Part shown: positions 1 through 11,092 of the stretch, in pieces | Layout: every line of letters starts with the position of its first letter | Position numbering within the stretch: the stretch's first letter is position 1 | NCBI GenBank assembly: GCA_963978905.1 | Contig: OZ022258.1 | Span: 24,184,716-24,248,715 of the forward strand | Source: Trichostrongylus colubriformis | Lineage: Eukaryota > Nematoda > Chromadorea > Rhabditida > Trichostrongylidae | Reading direction: 5' to 3' | Length of the DNA stretch: 64,000 nucleotides | Made by a program: the position numbers and the translations under genes | Notes under the pieces: generated by a model | Told to the model about the DNA's origin: nothing | Database searches by the model: none | Seen by the model: the letters and a program-made list of their open reading frames with translations, nothing else

Positions 1-335
1 AAAGTATGAAAACACTTGTGGAAATTTGAACGGTCCTCGTAACCGTATATGTTGTGGTTGGTTCCGAGCTCGAATGACTGGGAAGTGGAGTGTGTGGAGC
101 ATCTTTGGACGACTCGCCGAATGCCACATTAAGTTATGTATACGTCAAGATACTTTATTGGGCTAGGTCACACAGGAGCTCCTCCCCCCCCCTTCGTTCT
201 TTGCGGGCGCGGTGGCATAGTCGCGCAGTTCGGTGACCCAGTGCAAGTGTCCTGACCCACGTTTTACTTCTTTAACAGCCTAGAGCATTGAGGCGCCTCA
301 CAGCTTCTCACTACAGGGGGTGCCAAAAAAAAGTA
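1..335. other. no gene seen; left edge of window
   Basis: No convincing coding frame or repeat pair was found between the window edge and the mariner terminus. A run of C at 183-192 and a GC-rich patch around 205-240 stand out. The latter has a weak resemblance to a pol III A box but no paired B box, so it is not called. Confidence 0.5.
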
Positions 336-1235
336 TTAGGTTGATTATAATAAATCGGACAAATGGTAGTGATGATTTCTAGAGATCATAACTCAGTAAA
401 GAATTAACGAAAATGGACGCGCGAGGTACCGTTGGAATGAGTATGAAAAGCTCTTCGAAGTACCGCAAAATAATCACTCCAAAGTAAATTCATTCCGCCA
501 CAATGCCGCACGATTTCAAGCGGTCCAGAGACCACATCCGCAACGTCATACTATTATTTATATCGCTATCTGGCCAGGAACCCGCGGATATCGGCAGACG
601 TCTGATAGAAGTTCACAAGGAGCATGCCCCGGCAGAAGTACACTGTAGTTGTAGCATTCGAAATTTGCGTCAGGCGACTATTCCATCGAAGACGAAAACC
701 GCGGTTGGTGGAGCGTACACGGCGTAGAGTACTGGGAGCTGCTCGATGAAGGTACCACAGTATCCGCCGACGTCTACGTTCGTCAATTACGAGAATTGAA
801 GGCCAATGTCCAAAGTTCGCTACGGCGGCGGTCACATGTCTACTTCCAGCACGACAACGTGTCTACTTCCACAGCCCGCACTTCGCAAGATCGACCAAGG
901 CCAAGCTGCTGTCGTACAGTTGGACCGTACTTCTTTACCCACTGTACTCCCCAGACCTGGCCCCTTCAGATTTCCACCTTTTCTCCCACAGCCAACGCCA
1001 CCTGGACGGCCAAGACTTCAAAACTCGCGACGAGGTCAAGGCGGCACTCGGCAACTTCTTCGAGCTCCAGCTTCCGGCCTTCTGGAGCAAGGGCATCCAT
1101 GATCTGCCTATACCGTGGCAGAAGGTCATCGATAAAGATGGAGTATATTTCAAGTGAATCCCTGTTGTCGTAAAAAAGTTGTACGACAATGATTAAAATT
1201 GGTCAATTTGTCCGATTTATTATGAATCAACCTAA
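336..1235 (+). mobile_element. mariner-family DNA transposon, decayed
   Basis: The two ends form inverted repeats of about 30 bp: the left begins TTAGGTTGATTATAATAAAT and the reverse complement of the right begins TTAGGTTGATTCATAATAAA, differing by one base and a small indel. Each is flanked by TA (334-335 and 1236-1237), the target duplication of mariner/Tc1 elements. The 900-bp body holds a broken transposase reading on the + strand. The length is short for a full mariner (about 1.3 kb), so internal sequence has been lost. Confidence 0.88.
503..1156 (+). pseudogene. mariner transposase pseudogene
   Basis: The transposase reading is scattered over several frames. An N-terminal piece starts at an ATG at 503 and stops at 727. 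Later pieces include FQHDN near 852, corresponding to the second catalytic Asp region of mariner transposases, and YSPDLAPSDFHLF near 945-985, the conserved third-Asp region. The C-terminal frame runs to a TGA at 1154-1156 just inside the right terminal repeat. At least two frameshifts separate these pieces and the expected length of about 340 residues is not reached, so this copy cannot encode an active enzyme. The family is clear from the terminal repeats and the SPDLAPSD motif. Confidence 0.8.
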
Positions 1236-2207
1236 TAATTTTGTCTCGTCCACTTTCACCCCACTTTAGTCGAACTACAGCAAATTCTGTTGAGGTATTC
1301 ACATCCCCAGATTCAAGAGCAGACCTCACTTTATCACTATACTCCGTGGCAGCTTTCTGCACGAGCAGGAACGGGAGCGAAGAAAGAGTGAACAAGATGT
1401 GTCACCTCAACTGGGCAAAATCCGAAATTTCGTCGCCCTCGTTCACAACCTTGCTGAGGTCCGTTCACTCTGTGTACCTGAGGATATTCATACTGGGTGG
1501 TGTTCTTTAGGATCCCGTTTTTTCCGGGTTCCCAGCGCCCTTCGTTTCCAAGAGCCAAAACGTGCACTTACCACTGAAACCCCTCCGGAGGCGGATTTGG
1601 GCATGAAAATGATACTTCGGATCATAGCAGCCTTGTCCAAGCAGCAGGGGCTGTGTGACTTCCATGAACCGAAGGGCCAACCCTTAGGAAGCTTCCCACA
1701 AAAGACCTGCCATGGAACTCGGCTCCACTGTTTTAAGGGGACCTTGATACCGCGGGTGCTCTGGAGCTCGACTGCGCCGCTTAAAGGTTCTATATTTTTA
1801 TGAAAATGAAAGAAGTGAGTCTCAGCTTGTTCCTGCTTTCAGAGGAACATTTCGGGAATATTTTGCCCCAATACTTTCATTTCTTTCGTTTCCCTATGTT
1901 TTGTATAATTGGGAGATGTGAGCCGTGGGCAAAATTACTTTTTTTGGCACCCCCTGTATACCACTCAGCACCGCGACAGTCTTCTGTTAGGGTGGAGGCA
2001 GGTGTCAATGTTTCCGCTCCTACCCATTTCGAATTTCGTCATCGAATGAAACAGTCGCAGACATTCTAAGAGCTAGCCTACCATGCCTTCAATCCCTCCA
2101 TCGTCGGATGCTTCATATTGTTATATAAAATTGCCGATTTGCACCTCTGTAGATGCCTGTACTGTTCGGGTCAAATTGTCTTCAAGTGTAAACGAAATAC
2201 TGATCAG
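1236..2207. other. stretch with only one candidate exon
   Basis: Apart from the minus-strand exon candidate at 1572-1665, I see no paired repeat, RNA gene or convincing coding frame. The overlapping plus-strand openings have no splice signals or recognisable content. Confidence 0.4.
1572..1665 (-). CDS. candidate first exon of a host gene
   Basis: An ATG at 1665 (minus strand) opens 31 codons that run straight into GGTAAGT, a perfect 5' splice site whose GT is at 1570-1571. The reading begins MEVTQPLLLGQGC and has a mixed, protein-like composition. No family is recognised and no next exon was found; on this strand it would lie below 1566, towards the mariner. A 31-codon opening is not rare by chance, so the support is the coincidence of start codon, composition and donor site. 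A weak ORF on the opposite strand overlaps it. Confidence 0.3.
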
Positions 2208-2456
2208 GGCTTATTACTCGAAGGGGTTGTAGCGTGGGATTTGAAAGGGATTTCATGCCGGTAAGTTCCATTGATAGATTCCATTGATTCTAATATCAGT
2301 GAGTCCTCTTTCCAGTTCACGTGCAAGGCTAGTACTCTAATCGAGAGTCCATGTACGTACTTGTCACATCCAGGTTGCTGCTCACTAAGGGGAGGGTTAA
2401 AGGCGGAACAGGTGACATGTTCGCCACCTTGCAACGCTAATGAGGCACGAAACTAA
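2208..2456 (+). CDS. candidate two-exon 3' end of a cysteine-rich protein gene
   Basis: A reading on the + strand ends at a perfect donor (GTAAGT at 2261-2266). It is followed after a 55-nt intron by a strong acceptor (CTCTTTCCAG ending 2315), a typical nematode intron size. The second exon, 2316-2456, continues in phase 0 for 46 codons to a TAA at 2454-2456. It encodes six cysteines, including a CC pair in the motif HPGCCSLRGG, and ends NANEARN. The upstream exon is open from about 2204 (a stop lies at 2201-2203); its 5' boundary is uncertain, with a weak acceptor-like CAG ending at 2207. The cysteine pattern suggests a small secreted disulphide-rich domain, but no signal peptide is attached here and no family is recognised. 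Confidence 0.38.
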
Positions 2457-2559
2457 TATTTTGGTGCATACATAAGTCATGCAAAACTTCCAGAATTTAG
2501 ACGGTTTCGTTGCTTTCGAATTTCATTGAGTATTAATTACCACACAGTCAGAGCATGGA

Positions 2560-3743
2560 GAGTGGTAGGGGTAAAATGAGTAATGACACCTTAGCTGACT
2601 TGTCCAAATATGAGTAATGACATCTTAGGTGACCTGAAGATTTCATATATGGGACGAAAATTCATACGAGAGGTAGCGCATCCCAGTATTTATAGGAGCA
2701 GTCTTTTTCGACTTTTTCGACAGCTGTCACTGGTCTTAACACTTCCCGCCTCCTTCGCTAACAGAGGCTGCCTCCTTTCATAGTCATGATAGGATGGAGG
2801 TTCCATTTTTTCTTCACTTTCCTATAAGTAAGCACCTGACTTTCGTATTCAGTATATTTTGATATATACTAATACTGCACTCATTGTTGCGCACTCTTAC
2901 AGTGTCTAGCTGCTCCATTGTTTTTGGATCAAAAAATACGAATCATCTCGATCCTGTGGTTAAACATTCACTGAACAGAATGATATGCTTTCAGGTTTGG
3001 AAGATAAATATACGATAAATTACAGCAACACTTACTATACCCTTATGACAATTAGCAGATTACTAGTGGTCGTAGGTCCCAGTAACTGTAAAGAGTTTTG
3101 GTGATCACCAGCTCCGTAGGTCAGACAGGGCGGCTGTCGAAAATGGCGAAGTAGTGGAGAATCATCCGTTTCTGTGGCAGAGTAGCTGTATTTCAGGTCG
3201 AAGATACATGTTTGCACCCGAGTTCTTCAGGAGCGCCACAATCGAGGCTGTATCAACCGATGTTAGAAAATTGACTTGCTAAGCAATTGTAGAATCTTGC
3301 TCATAGTAGATTTCATTCTTTTCGCAGGCAGCTGATCTGTCCAGTAACATGGTCATGCATGCTTTCCAGGCTCTTAAGAAGGCGAGAACGCCGGAAGTTA
3401 GCCTCGAATAAATAAGATCTTGAATCTTGGAAGGCTTCAACAAAAATTAGCTAGAGGGTCCACGTTTACTAAAACTGTAGTGGAAAAATAACAGAATGAC
3501 ACTATCAAGAACCTGAAACACAAGACCCCTTTCCACCGCTGACTTCGAAAGGAGGCGGGTTATGTTAGTGAAAGGGGCGAGCCCTGTTAGAGCTAGTGAA
3601 AGCTGTCGATAGAGACGGCTATTATAGGCCTGAATGTGTTCCTTTTCATCAAAATTTTCGCGGCATAGTCTTCCTAGCCCACTACCTTTCATTTGGGTAA
3701 CTCACTTTAGGAGTTTCCATTAATCACATTACCCCTACCACTG
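2560..3743. repeat. possible inverted-terminal-repeat element
   Basis: AGTGGTAGGGGTAA near the left edge reappears inverted as TTACCCCTACCACT at the right edge, and the next dozen inner bases stay similar. This pairing suggests the two ends of one 1.2-kb element or two copies of a short repeat in opposite orientation. Close relatives of the right-hand motif occur near 5338 and 7097. No target duplication was found and the interior shows no transposase. It contains the candidate exon at 3328-3411, which argues against the whole interval being one transposon. Confidence 0.35.
3328..3411 (+). CDS. candidate terminal exon of a host gene
   Basis: A strong acceptor (TTCATTCTTTTCGCAG, AG at 3326-3327) is followed by an open frame of 27 codons to TAA at 3409-3411. 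The reading starts AADLSSNMVM and ends TPEVSLE. The stop overlaps AATAAATAA, which could serve as a poly(A) signal. A second frame of this segment is also open, and a possible upstream exon near 3199-3260 would feed that other frame, so the reading frame is unresolved. No family was recognised. Confidence 0.3.
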   Translation, partial: AADLSSNMVMHAFQALKKARTPEVSLE

Positions 3744-4032
3744 CCTTCAAGTGGCTACAACCGAGTATATCATCAAGAAAAGCTGAGCGAGTAAATTAGT
3801 TGTTCCAGCGCTTTTATTCGATTATTCATGGTCCATAAGTGCGCAAGTTCAATTGCAATTAACTCGAAGACATAAAGAGGCAAAATCTTCGGGTAAATTC
3901 ACGGGCTATGTTAGCATTGTAGTGATAACCTGACTTTCTTTAGACCCTATACAATTATGTTACTTATTAATTATTTCACCCTATCAAAAGAGGGCAGTCA
4001 ATGTGTGAAAGGAGGAGTGTGGTTGTTTTCAG

Positions 4033-4250
4033 GCTACCTTGCGATGAGGTATTATTCCTTCGATCCCGCAAAGAAAAGCACAAAAGAGACGGTGCAACGC
4101 TGCTAGAAGAGGGGTCTCATGTACAGGGAAGGGGATGTGAACCGTGAGTGTGAATGAATTTTTGTGAAGATATGTCATTTTATTCTTCAGGTCTGAGGAA
4201 GTTATAGGAGCTCTGGGTTGGCTGAATCAAATTTTTAAAAAAGCTCAAAC
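4033..4250 (+). CDS. two consecutive exons of a host gene, product unknown
   Basis: Exon 4033-4143 follows TTGTTTTCAG and ends at GTGAGT. Exon 4191-4250 follows TTTTATTCTTCAG and ends at GTGAGG. The intron between them is 47 nt, a classic nematode size, and one reading frame stays open across both exons (about 57 codons). The first exon is strongly basic (RSRKEKHKR) then acidic; the second reads SEEVIGALGWLNQIFKKAQ. A basic stretch followed by WLN-x-I-F is loosely like the start of lipid-transfer SMP domains, but that is speculation from a short motif. Upstream and downstream exons were not placed. Four consensus splice sites in register make this the best-supported host exon pair in the left half. 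Confidence 0.48.
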
Positions 4251-6244
4251 GTGAGGAGTAGCTTACTCCTATCGGGGCTCGTCAGCTTCGGCTTAAATTC
4301 ATATCCCCTGTGTTGCAACAGCGGCTTTCAAGAAAAAAAAAGCCAATGGGAATTCTCATTCAAATCGTTTGGGTTTCATATAACACCAGAATGCGATGCA
4401 CGTATGTATGTTGGCGTATTTAGTGCAGTGGCAAAATGCACAGTTACACGTCACGAAACGCAAGCTCTCCTTTCAACAGCTTATCACACTCAAGACTTAC
4501 TCATTTTTATGAGAAAAATTCCGAATTGTTCATCGTTTTTCATTGTTTATAATAATCGTTTTTCAATGTTTATATTATTCTTCCATTACACACATGCAAT
4601 AAGAAATCATCTTGATCACAACTGCGACCGAGAGCTGATGAGATGCAAACATTGTCATTCTTCAGTTTACTCTCGCTGCTAATGAAACCATCGGCTGTTC
4701 CTTGTACTCTCCGTGCCACTTGCTTTAGGCTTTCTGGTCTCACATCCATGGTGCGGCTGCTGTAAATATGAACACCAATGAGAAGCTGGTAGATAAGGGG
4801 TTCTGTTTAGTGCGGTTGGTGATGCTCGTAGCATAGGGATCCGCTCGAGCCCTATCCGAATGCGCACCTATCCAAGTTTGAGCATTAAGGATCTTCCCCT
4901 CTATAAAGGTGGCTTAGAATCACTTCAAAAAAGACTTTTGTTAAGGAAAATTTTCTGAATGGGGTATCGATCTGAACGTGCCGAGTTCTCCGCGTTCGAC
5001 AGCATTCTATTGAGACAAAAGCAAATGGAAGGCGGCAACGGTCCCGCATTTTGTCCAGAACTGCTGCAACCGATCAGCATCACATTTCCCTCGAGTCGCA
5101 TCGGCTACAAATGGGTGCGATTAGCATGTAGCAAGCTGGACGCGACGGCGCACCAACTCCAACGACTCGGTTGGTTCTCGAGGGAGTCGCTCATCTCTAT
5201 CTATCACGTACGGCAACGATTATATACCCTAACTTCCGCTGTGGCGCCTCAGCTGCGCCCAGCCGCCACCTCCTGAGACATTTCTTTGCCATGCGGCGGA
5301 TTACTGCTCAAGTCATTTCTCTTAAACAATCCTGCATTTACCCCTACCAGTGTTGCGAAGGGTAGTGAGTTCTTTACGTTCGAGCTCAGTCACCTTCTGA
5401 TTGTCCCTTAGGAAAGCTTTTCTGATTTTGATCAATTTACTCACAACTCATAGTTATACGTAAGCGTTTAAGCTTGCCTAATATAATAGTTGGCCTAATA
5501 TATATTGTAGAGAATGCGTACCTTTTTTGCATTTGGTTTGATCGATCCTAAAATTTCGAGTGTCTTGACATCGTTATACCTTGAAACGTGCTCCTTATTT
5601 TCATAAAAATGATTTCACAGAACGTAAATTTGAAATAGTGAAGAAAAAGTTCCCGTTTCATGTAAAACACTTATAGCAAGGCTCCTCACCCCGAATAATT
5701 TCACTAGAGCTAGGGGCTGCTGCGTTTGCATGTGTGTCATGTCGATGTAGTTTCCTGAAGTGGTTGTGTAGAGTACGCTCACCGGTATAAACCAGCATCA
5801 CTCTAGCGATTCCGAATACCGACGTCACACGCGTGCATCCTCCATGCCTTGAAATTACAAAAGATAAATAGTTCTTGCGAATGAAACCAGCCGATTTGGA
5901 AGTGGTCCCTGTCATCCCTTCATTCGCTGTTTCGAGTAAAGACGTTTTGTGGGATCACCTCTTCAATGAGTAGGGAAGTCATACCGCCAACCGTAAGGGC
6001 ATTTTATGCTGTCGCCTTCAACTTTCATGATTGCAAAGGAAACGATTGTATCAAGTAGCCAAAAAACATTGGAAATTGAATTTGTATGCTTGAAGTGCGT
6101 TTTTGTCGTACTGCACATGGAAGCTTCGGGGAAGTGGTTTGAATAAGGCAGATGAAGTGCGGCTGACGATTACTATGTATTATGTAAGGGCAAACTTCGT
6201 TGGCTTATTAACTAACGATTCTTGCCATATCAAACTTTTTTCAG
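4251..6244. other. no gene assigned
   Basis: Several open frames occur on both strands, including a 105-codon opening at 4959-5276, but none has a matching donor/acceptor pair or recognisable domain. Possible continuing exons of the 4.0-kb gene lie here, for example after ATTCTTCAG ending at 4665, but the frame after that acceptor closes or is unremarkable. Confidence 0.35.
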
Positions 6245-6361
6245 CATGACCTCTGGGGCTTAACTTCGAGAAATTTCCAAGAAGTAATATTCTGGGGTCC
6301 TTTGCCGAATAGAACATCAGTTCCTCACTTAAAATGTACTTTTGTGCTCATTCCTTTTTAA
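6245..6361 (+). CDS. weak candidate terminal exon
   Basis: A very strong acceptor (CAAACTTTTTTCAG, AG at 6243-6244) is followed in frame 0 by 38 open codons to TAA at 6359-6361, starting HDLWGLTSRNFQE. An opening of this length after an arbitrary AG is not improbable, so the call rests mainly on the acceptor. No upstream exon was found and no family was recognised. Confidence 0.22.
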   Translation, partial: HDLWGLTSRNFQEVIFWGPLPNRTSVPHLKCTFVLIPF

Positions 6362-8936
6362 GGAGTAGTTAATGTCAGATGCCTCTGGAAAGGCTCTTAT
6401 GCCACTCCTGGGATTCGATGGCGGCGCTTTTTAAGAAAGAATATTGACCAGTCTTAAAAACAGCAACTGGGCTTCAATGATTATCGCGGTTCTTTGTTGG
6501 GGTACGGTAGACACTGTTATGAGGGATAACCAAAGCTAGCAGCTTGGATCGTCTGTTCTGTTTTCTGATATATTTTATTTTATGAAAATGCCTTGCTGGA
6601 AATACTGGCCCGGTTCTGTCCTGTTTTTGAGCTTTCTGTGACTTCTCATGTAGTCAAAATTTATTCGCGAACTCAACGGTGCTATGAAAGAAGTTTGAAC
6701 CAAAACAGTATGAGTCTTTTTTGAATCTCTTAATCTTCGGCATTAGTGGAAAGAACTAAATTTAGATTTTACTTGAATTTTGTTTGAAGATAGTGATATG
6801 GGTAATGTGGGTAATGAGATCTCCAGAACTGGGTCAGGCAAAGAAAAGCCTGGGATCCAAGAAGACTATATGTGGCGAAATTTCCGATGAGAATGAGTGC
6901 CTCCGGACTTCACAAGAGCTGTTTTCTTCAACAACTACCACTTGTTTTATGGCAGCCCGCCCCTTTTGAGAATAAACGACAGGAAGAGGGTATTATTTCT
7001 CGGGTTTTTGACGTTTCATTCGGCCATTTCTTCACTTCCGTACTATGGAGCACCTCGGCCCATCATTATTAATAATCCTTACATATTTGTCTTGAATTAC
7101 CCCTATCACTGCCTTTAAAGTAGCCAGTAGCCAAAAAAACGTCGACGGAATACCTACAGATTTCAAAGCTTTTAATACAATCATGTCTCTAATTTTGACT
7201 TCAAAGTCAGCTATGTACATGGCAGAGCACACCACTGTTTTTTAAATTCGACTTTTCCGTAGCTACTTGTGTTTGAATTTCTCTTTAGCGCAATGATTCA
7301 TGGTGGTACAGCATTTGAGATGATGAAGATGACGTGGGCCGTGCTATACTCTTCTTCAGAGCTCAGTGGTGAAGAGGTGGGAGGGGGGTACAAATAAAAA
7401 ACGCTTATGATTGACTAATGGTGTCAGCCATCTTTATCCTGTACATATGCTTTCTGTTAAAGAATATTCAGTTAAGATTTTTGCAGAAGTAGTCCAAAAT
7501 CTAGAAATTTCTTGAACAGTTTCATCAGCAAACTCTGTCCTCGTCTTCCACATCTCGCGTAATTCTGTGCAACCGTTGATTCTCCCGTCATATTACAATG
7601 TTATGACGACTCCATTGAATATTTGGTCAATTTGAATGCGTGAATGGAATTTGGTGTGGCGTATCTGCAAAACATGAAGAAAGCAGACGAACTCGATTTG
7701 ATGTTCGAATTTTTGCAGCCGCCGTGATTCCTCGCACACCCTATGAACCCCCTCGTTACATGCGCTTTCTTTGTATGGGCTGCCTCTTTTGTCCTCGAGC
7801 GACCCTCACCATTTTTGAATTATTATCTTACATAGCTTATTATTACTAAGAATCAGATTAAGGCGATAGTATCAGATAGGATGATAATGAATGGTATTGG
7901 AAATGAACATCCTCTGTAACGCGGATACTACACATTCCAACTTGTTTTCTATTTTATTGGGCACTGTTTAGCAGTTAAACGGAGCATTCCACGATAATCT
8001 TCTTTCAGAACGAAACACGATGTGCAGTGTAGCTTGCCAGTAAGGATCAAGATAAAGGGAATACATACGCGAATTGGGCCTGATTTTTTTTTGATCGATG
8101 ATACGGGTGTGTTAAGGGGGGATCATATCAGTGACAGAGTCTTTAAATGACCGATTTGCCAATAACGTGCCGTAGATACTTTACACATAGAGTAGCGGCC
8201 AAAACATGTGCGGTTTTAGATTTCAATCAAAAGTTTTATGGAAGTTTACATATCTAGTTTGATTTTTCTGTATTCTACAGGCAACTCTTACTCAATGAAA
8301 TATTAATTTCACTGAAAGCTCTGGAATGACCGACTCCGTGCCTCAATGATGTAATATGTGCCCGCGATTCTATATGACAGCTGTAAAAAAGTGCTACGCC
8401 TTATTTTGTGTTACTTACTGCACACATGCTTGTTTCTTCGAGTTACAAGCCGGAGTATTCAGTCAAACAAGTTTTTCAGCCTTTACCCTGCACCTTTCTC
8501 ATTATCAGCTGAAATACTATATTTTATCGCAATCAAGAATCAAGAGACAGAAAGAGATGGAGCGAGATATGCAAACGATATCGATATGATAATGATAAAA
8601 TGTAAATATCGACAAAAGTTACAGATAAATTCGAAACCGCATGTATTTTTGACTTCTACTGTACATGCAGCGTCGTCAACCGATAGCAGCCCCGATCTTG
8701 CGCTAGTAGCGCTTGTACGTCTGGTACTCGATAGTTCGATAAATGGTGAATGAACCTGCAACAACCAAAGCCAATCCCCTCCTCAAACAACCGAAATAGG
8801 ACCTCACCGGGATTTCTAAACCAACCCTTGACCCTGCACTATCGATAAATTGAAACCAGACTGCTCAAGAAGGATAAAAACACTGGGTTCAAGTTCCAAC
8901 TTCTCTACCTCGGCATCGATATTGTATTAGAAGTTC
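6362..8936. other. no gene assigned
   Basis: AT-rich sequence with only short, unsupported open frames. A copy of the TTACCCCTATCACTGCCTTTAA repeat end lies near 7097. Acceptor-like sites occur (for example ATTCTACAG ending 8280) but the openings behind them are under 20 codons. Confidence 0.4.
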
Positions 8937-9228
8937 TTCTGTTGTGCCAACGAGTTTGTTAGGTGGAATGTTTATTTACGGCCTGACGTTTCGACAGGAT
9001 CGTCTTCCTCGAAGGCCCAACCCACCACCGTACGAGTGGAACAACGCCACTCCGAGTTAGTTGTAACTCAACTGTAACTGTTCACTAATTACAACTAACT
9101 CGGAGTGGCGTTGTTCCACTCGTACGGTGGTGGGTTGGGCCTTCGAGGGAGACGATCCTGTCGAAACGACAGGCCGCAAATAAATATTCCACCTAACAAC
9201 CTCGTTGGCACAACAGAAGAACTTCTAA
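8937..9228. mobile_element. palindromic MITE flanked by TA
   Basis: The two halves are near-perfect reverse complements: the left begins TTAGAAGTTCTTCTGTTGTG and the right ends with its complement. They share about 130 bp of arm around a 30-bp AT-rich centre near 9064-9095. TA flanks both ends (8935-8936 and 9229-9230), the usual duplication of Tc1/mariner-type insertion. The element has no coding capacity. Transcription would give a long hairpin RNA. A 10-bp direct repeat ACTGGGTTCA also lies outside it at 8882-8891 and 9230-9239, probably coincidental. Confidence 0.82.
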
Positions 9229-10117
9229 TACTGGGTTCAGGATTACCCCAGACCCCGGAAGTATTTGTATAGACTCATCAACGCAACTGCCTTTATTATT
9301 CTGAATTGAACTAGACTCCATGGCGCATACCGAAAAGGTCTATCAAGGTCAAATATTTTTCACGCTTTGAACTTGGGTCTTTAGGTCATCAGAAGCTTTG
9401 GCAAGCATGAGGTTTATATTAGTGGCGATGTCAGTGGAAATGTACGCGATCAACAACAGAGATGACGTGAAAACGGAGAGATCATAGATGGATGATTAAG
9501 TGTGCTTCACGCCGTCTCGTCCTCTTTCTCATTTTGAGGGTATTAGAAATGCCATCGTGCCAATCTTCCATTGAACGCCCTTTTCATCAATCAAACGAAG
9601 AAGAACGGACACCTTGCTGACACTGAAAAACACCTCCATTCACCCTACGACTGCCTTACTCAAATGAAGCCCACCGATGACTTTCTTTTTGTGTATTTTC
9701 AAATGCGTTTATGATGTATTGGGTACAACTGGTGATGGTCGATGCTCTGAAGGGGAAGAGGCGTAGAGGGAAGAGTAATCAATTACCCTCCTCTCATAAT
9801 ACCTTCTTACCTTAATGATCACTTCTTTGTGTAATTCGTCCTAGGCATTTGGTCTCCGATTAGAATTGCCCAGTGCTAGCGGTCTCGGAGGAACCAATAT
9901 ATGTATTCAGGAATTAAGGAATTCATTAAGCGAGTTGCCCTTTAAGCTTCAGCTTCATCACGCTATACTTCACTCTAGTCGAGCTTTGACACATTCAAAA
10001 TGAAGAGTTTTGCGAAAGCAAGAAGGCAGCGACTAATCTCAGCCATCCGGTTGATGCATACATCTCCAAGCAGAACGAGTGTGGTTTGATGAGTACTCTT
10101 TTTAGTGTGAGGTTACT
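9229..10117. other. no gene seen
   Basis: No open frame with splice support, paired repeat or RNA gene was found here. Confidence 0.45.
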
Positions 10118-10635
10118 TTATTTATTCGTGGGTGGAAACAAATAAAGAATCCACGAAAAAATGTACGGTACATAGCTCCGAAAGGAGTTCCAACGAGAAG
10201 GCCCGGTAGTATACAGGAGATGCCAGAAAGACCTTTTATACTCACACCCGCCAATTATAGAAGAACAGAATAATGAAAGAGTTGAACGTGCTGGGGCAAA
10301 AGATTCTCGGAATGTTTTCCTAAGCATGTTATGGTCCGCTACTTGACCGTCATCAGATGATGATCTGAGATGAAAGCCGTCGGCCAGCGTCGTCGAGTTC
10401 AAAATCACCAACTGCATCAGCGTTTGCCTGAAATTGTAGAGCCAACTTCCTGGATGCGTCTCTCGTAGATAGCTTCCTGAAAGTTGTCGCTTTGGTTGTG
10501 GAAAGCCACCGAAGTTTTGCTGCTTGAACTGGGCCTTTATGGTCAGCACTGTCACACTTCCCATGTCCTGTACCCAGCCCTGGAGGGTTTCAAGTGATAA
10601 CGACATGTTAAGCTTCTTGGAATGAAGTTAGGGAC
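10118..10635 (-). CDS. weak candidate gene or retroelement remnant
   Basis: On the minus strand a strong acceptor (GTTTCTGTTTTCAG, AG at 10637-10636) is followed after 29 nt by an ATG at 10606 that opens 162 codons beginning MSLSLETLQGWVQDMG. The arrangement would fit a trans- or cis-spliced 5' leader with a short UTR. Other frames of the same strand also look coding-like downstream (one contains ADAVGDFELDDAGRR), so the true structure may include introns or frameshifts. No domain could be named. Intact gene, pseudogene and degraded retroelement Gag all remain possible. Confidence 0.25.
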
Positions 10636-11092
10636 CTGAAAACAGAAACTACGGGGTGTAGGCCCAGCTCAGCAGTGTTGTGTAGGAGGGAGTGGTAAAG
10701 GCGCGGGTTTCACGAGCTGAAAAAACGCGTTACGTTAAGCTAGCAGTTTCCCATCCTGTTGGGGCACAGACCTGCTACGAAGTTTGGCGATCCTGTGAGT
10801 TGCGTTCTTGAACTTGGGATCGCAAATATCTTTCAACATTTGATAAAATTCCATTCTGCAAGTAGAGGGAGAAATGTGACATTATCTGGTTCGTCGTATG
10901 CTCTGCACCCGTCACGATAGTACAAGTGCAAGCAATACGCAAAAGGGCGCCAAGTGTCGAAATGAGTGGTCTAGCACCTTTTTAGCGTAATGCTGTTGTC
11001 CTCGCACTTTCGCATTTTCAAAGAGTTCTTCCTTGATAGTAGTACCGTTTCGGAGTGAGTCAGCAAGGTTAACTGGTAACAGTTCATAACTG

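Noticed and set aside
200..240. A-box-like GGTGGCATAGTCGCG
   Set aside because: No matching B box within tRNA-like distance; cloverleaf not formed.
4959..5276. 105-codon plus-strand ORF
   Set aside because: Reasonable composition but no splice signals, homologous motif or supported neighbours.
8281..8329. Possible terminal exon after ATTCTACAG
   Set aside because: Only 16 codons open; such a run is expected often by chance after any acceptor-like AG.
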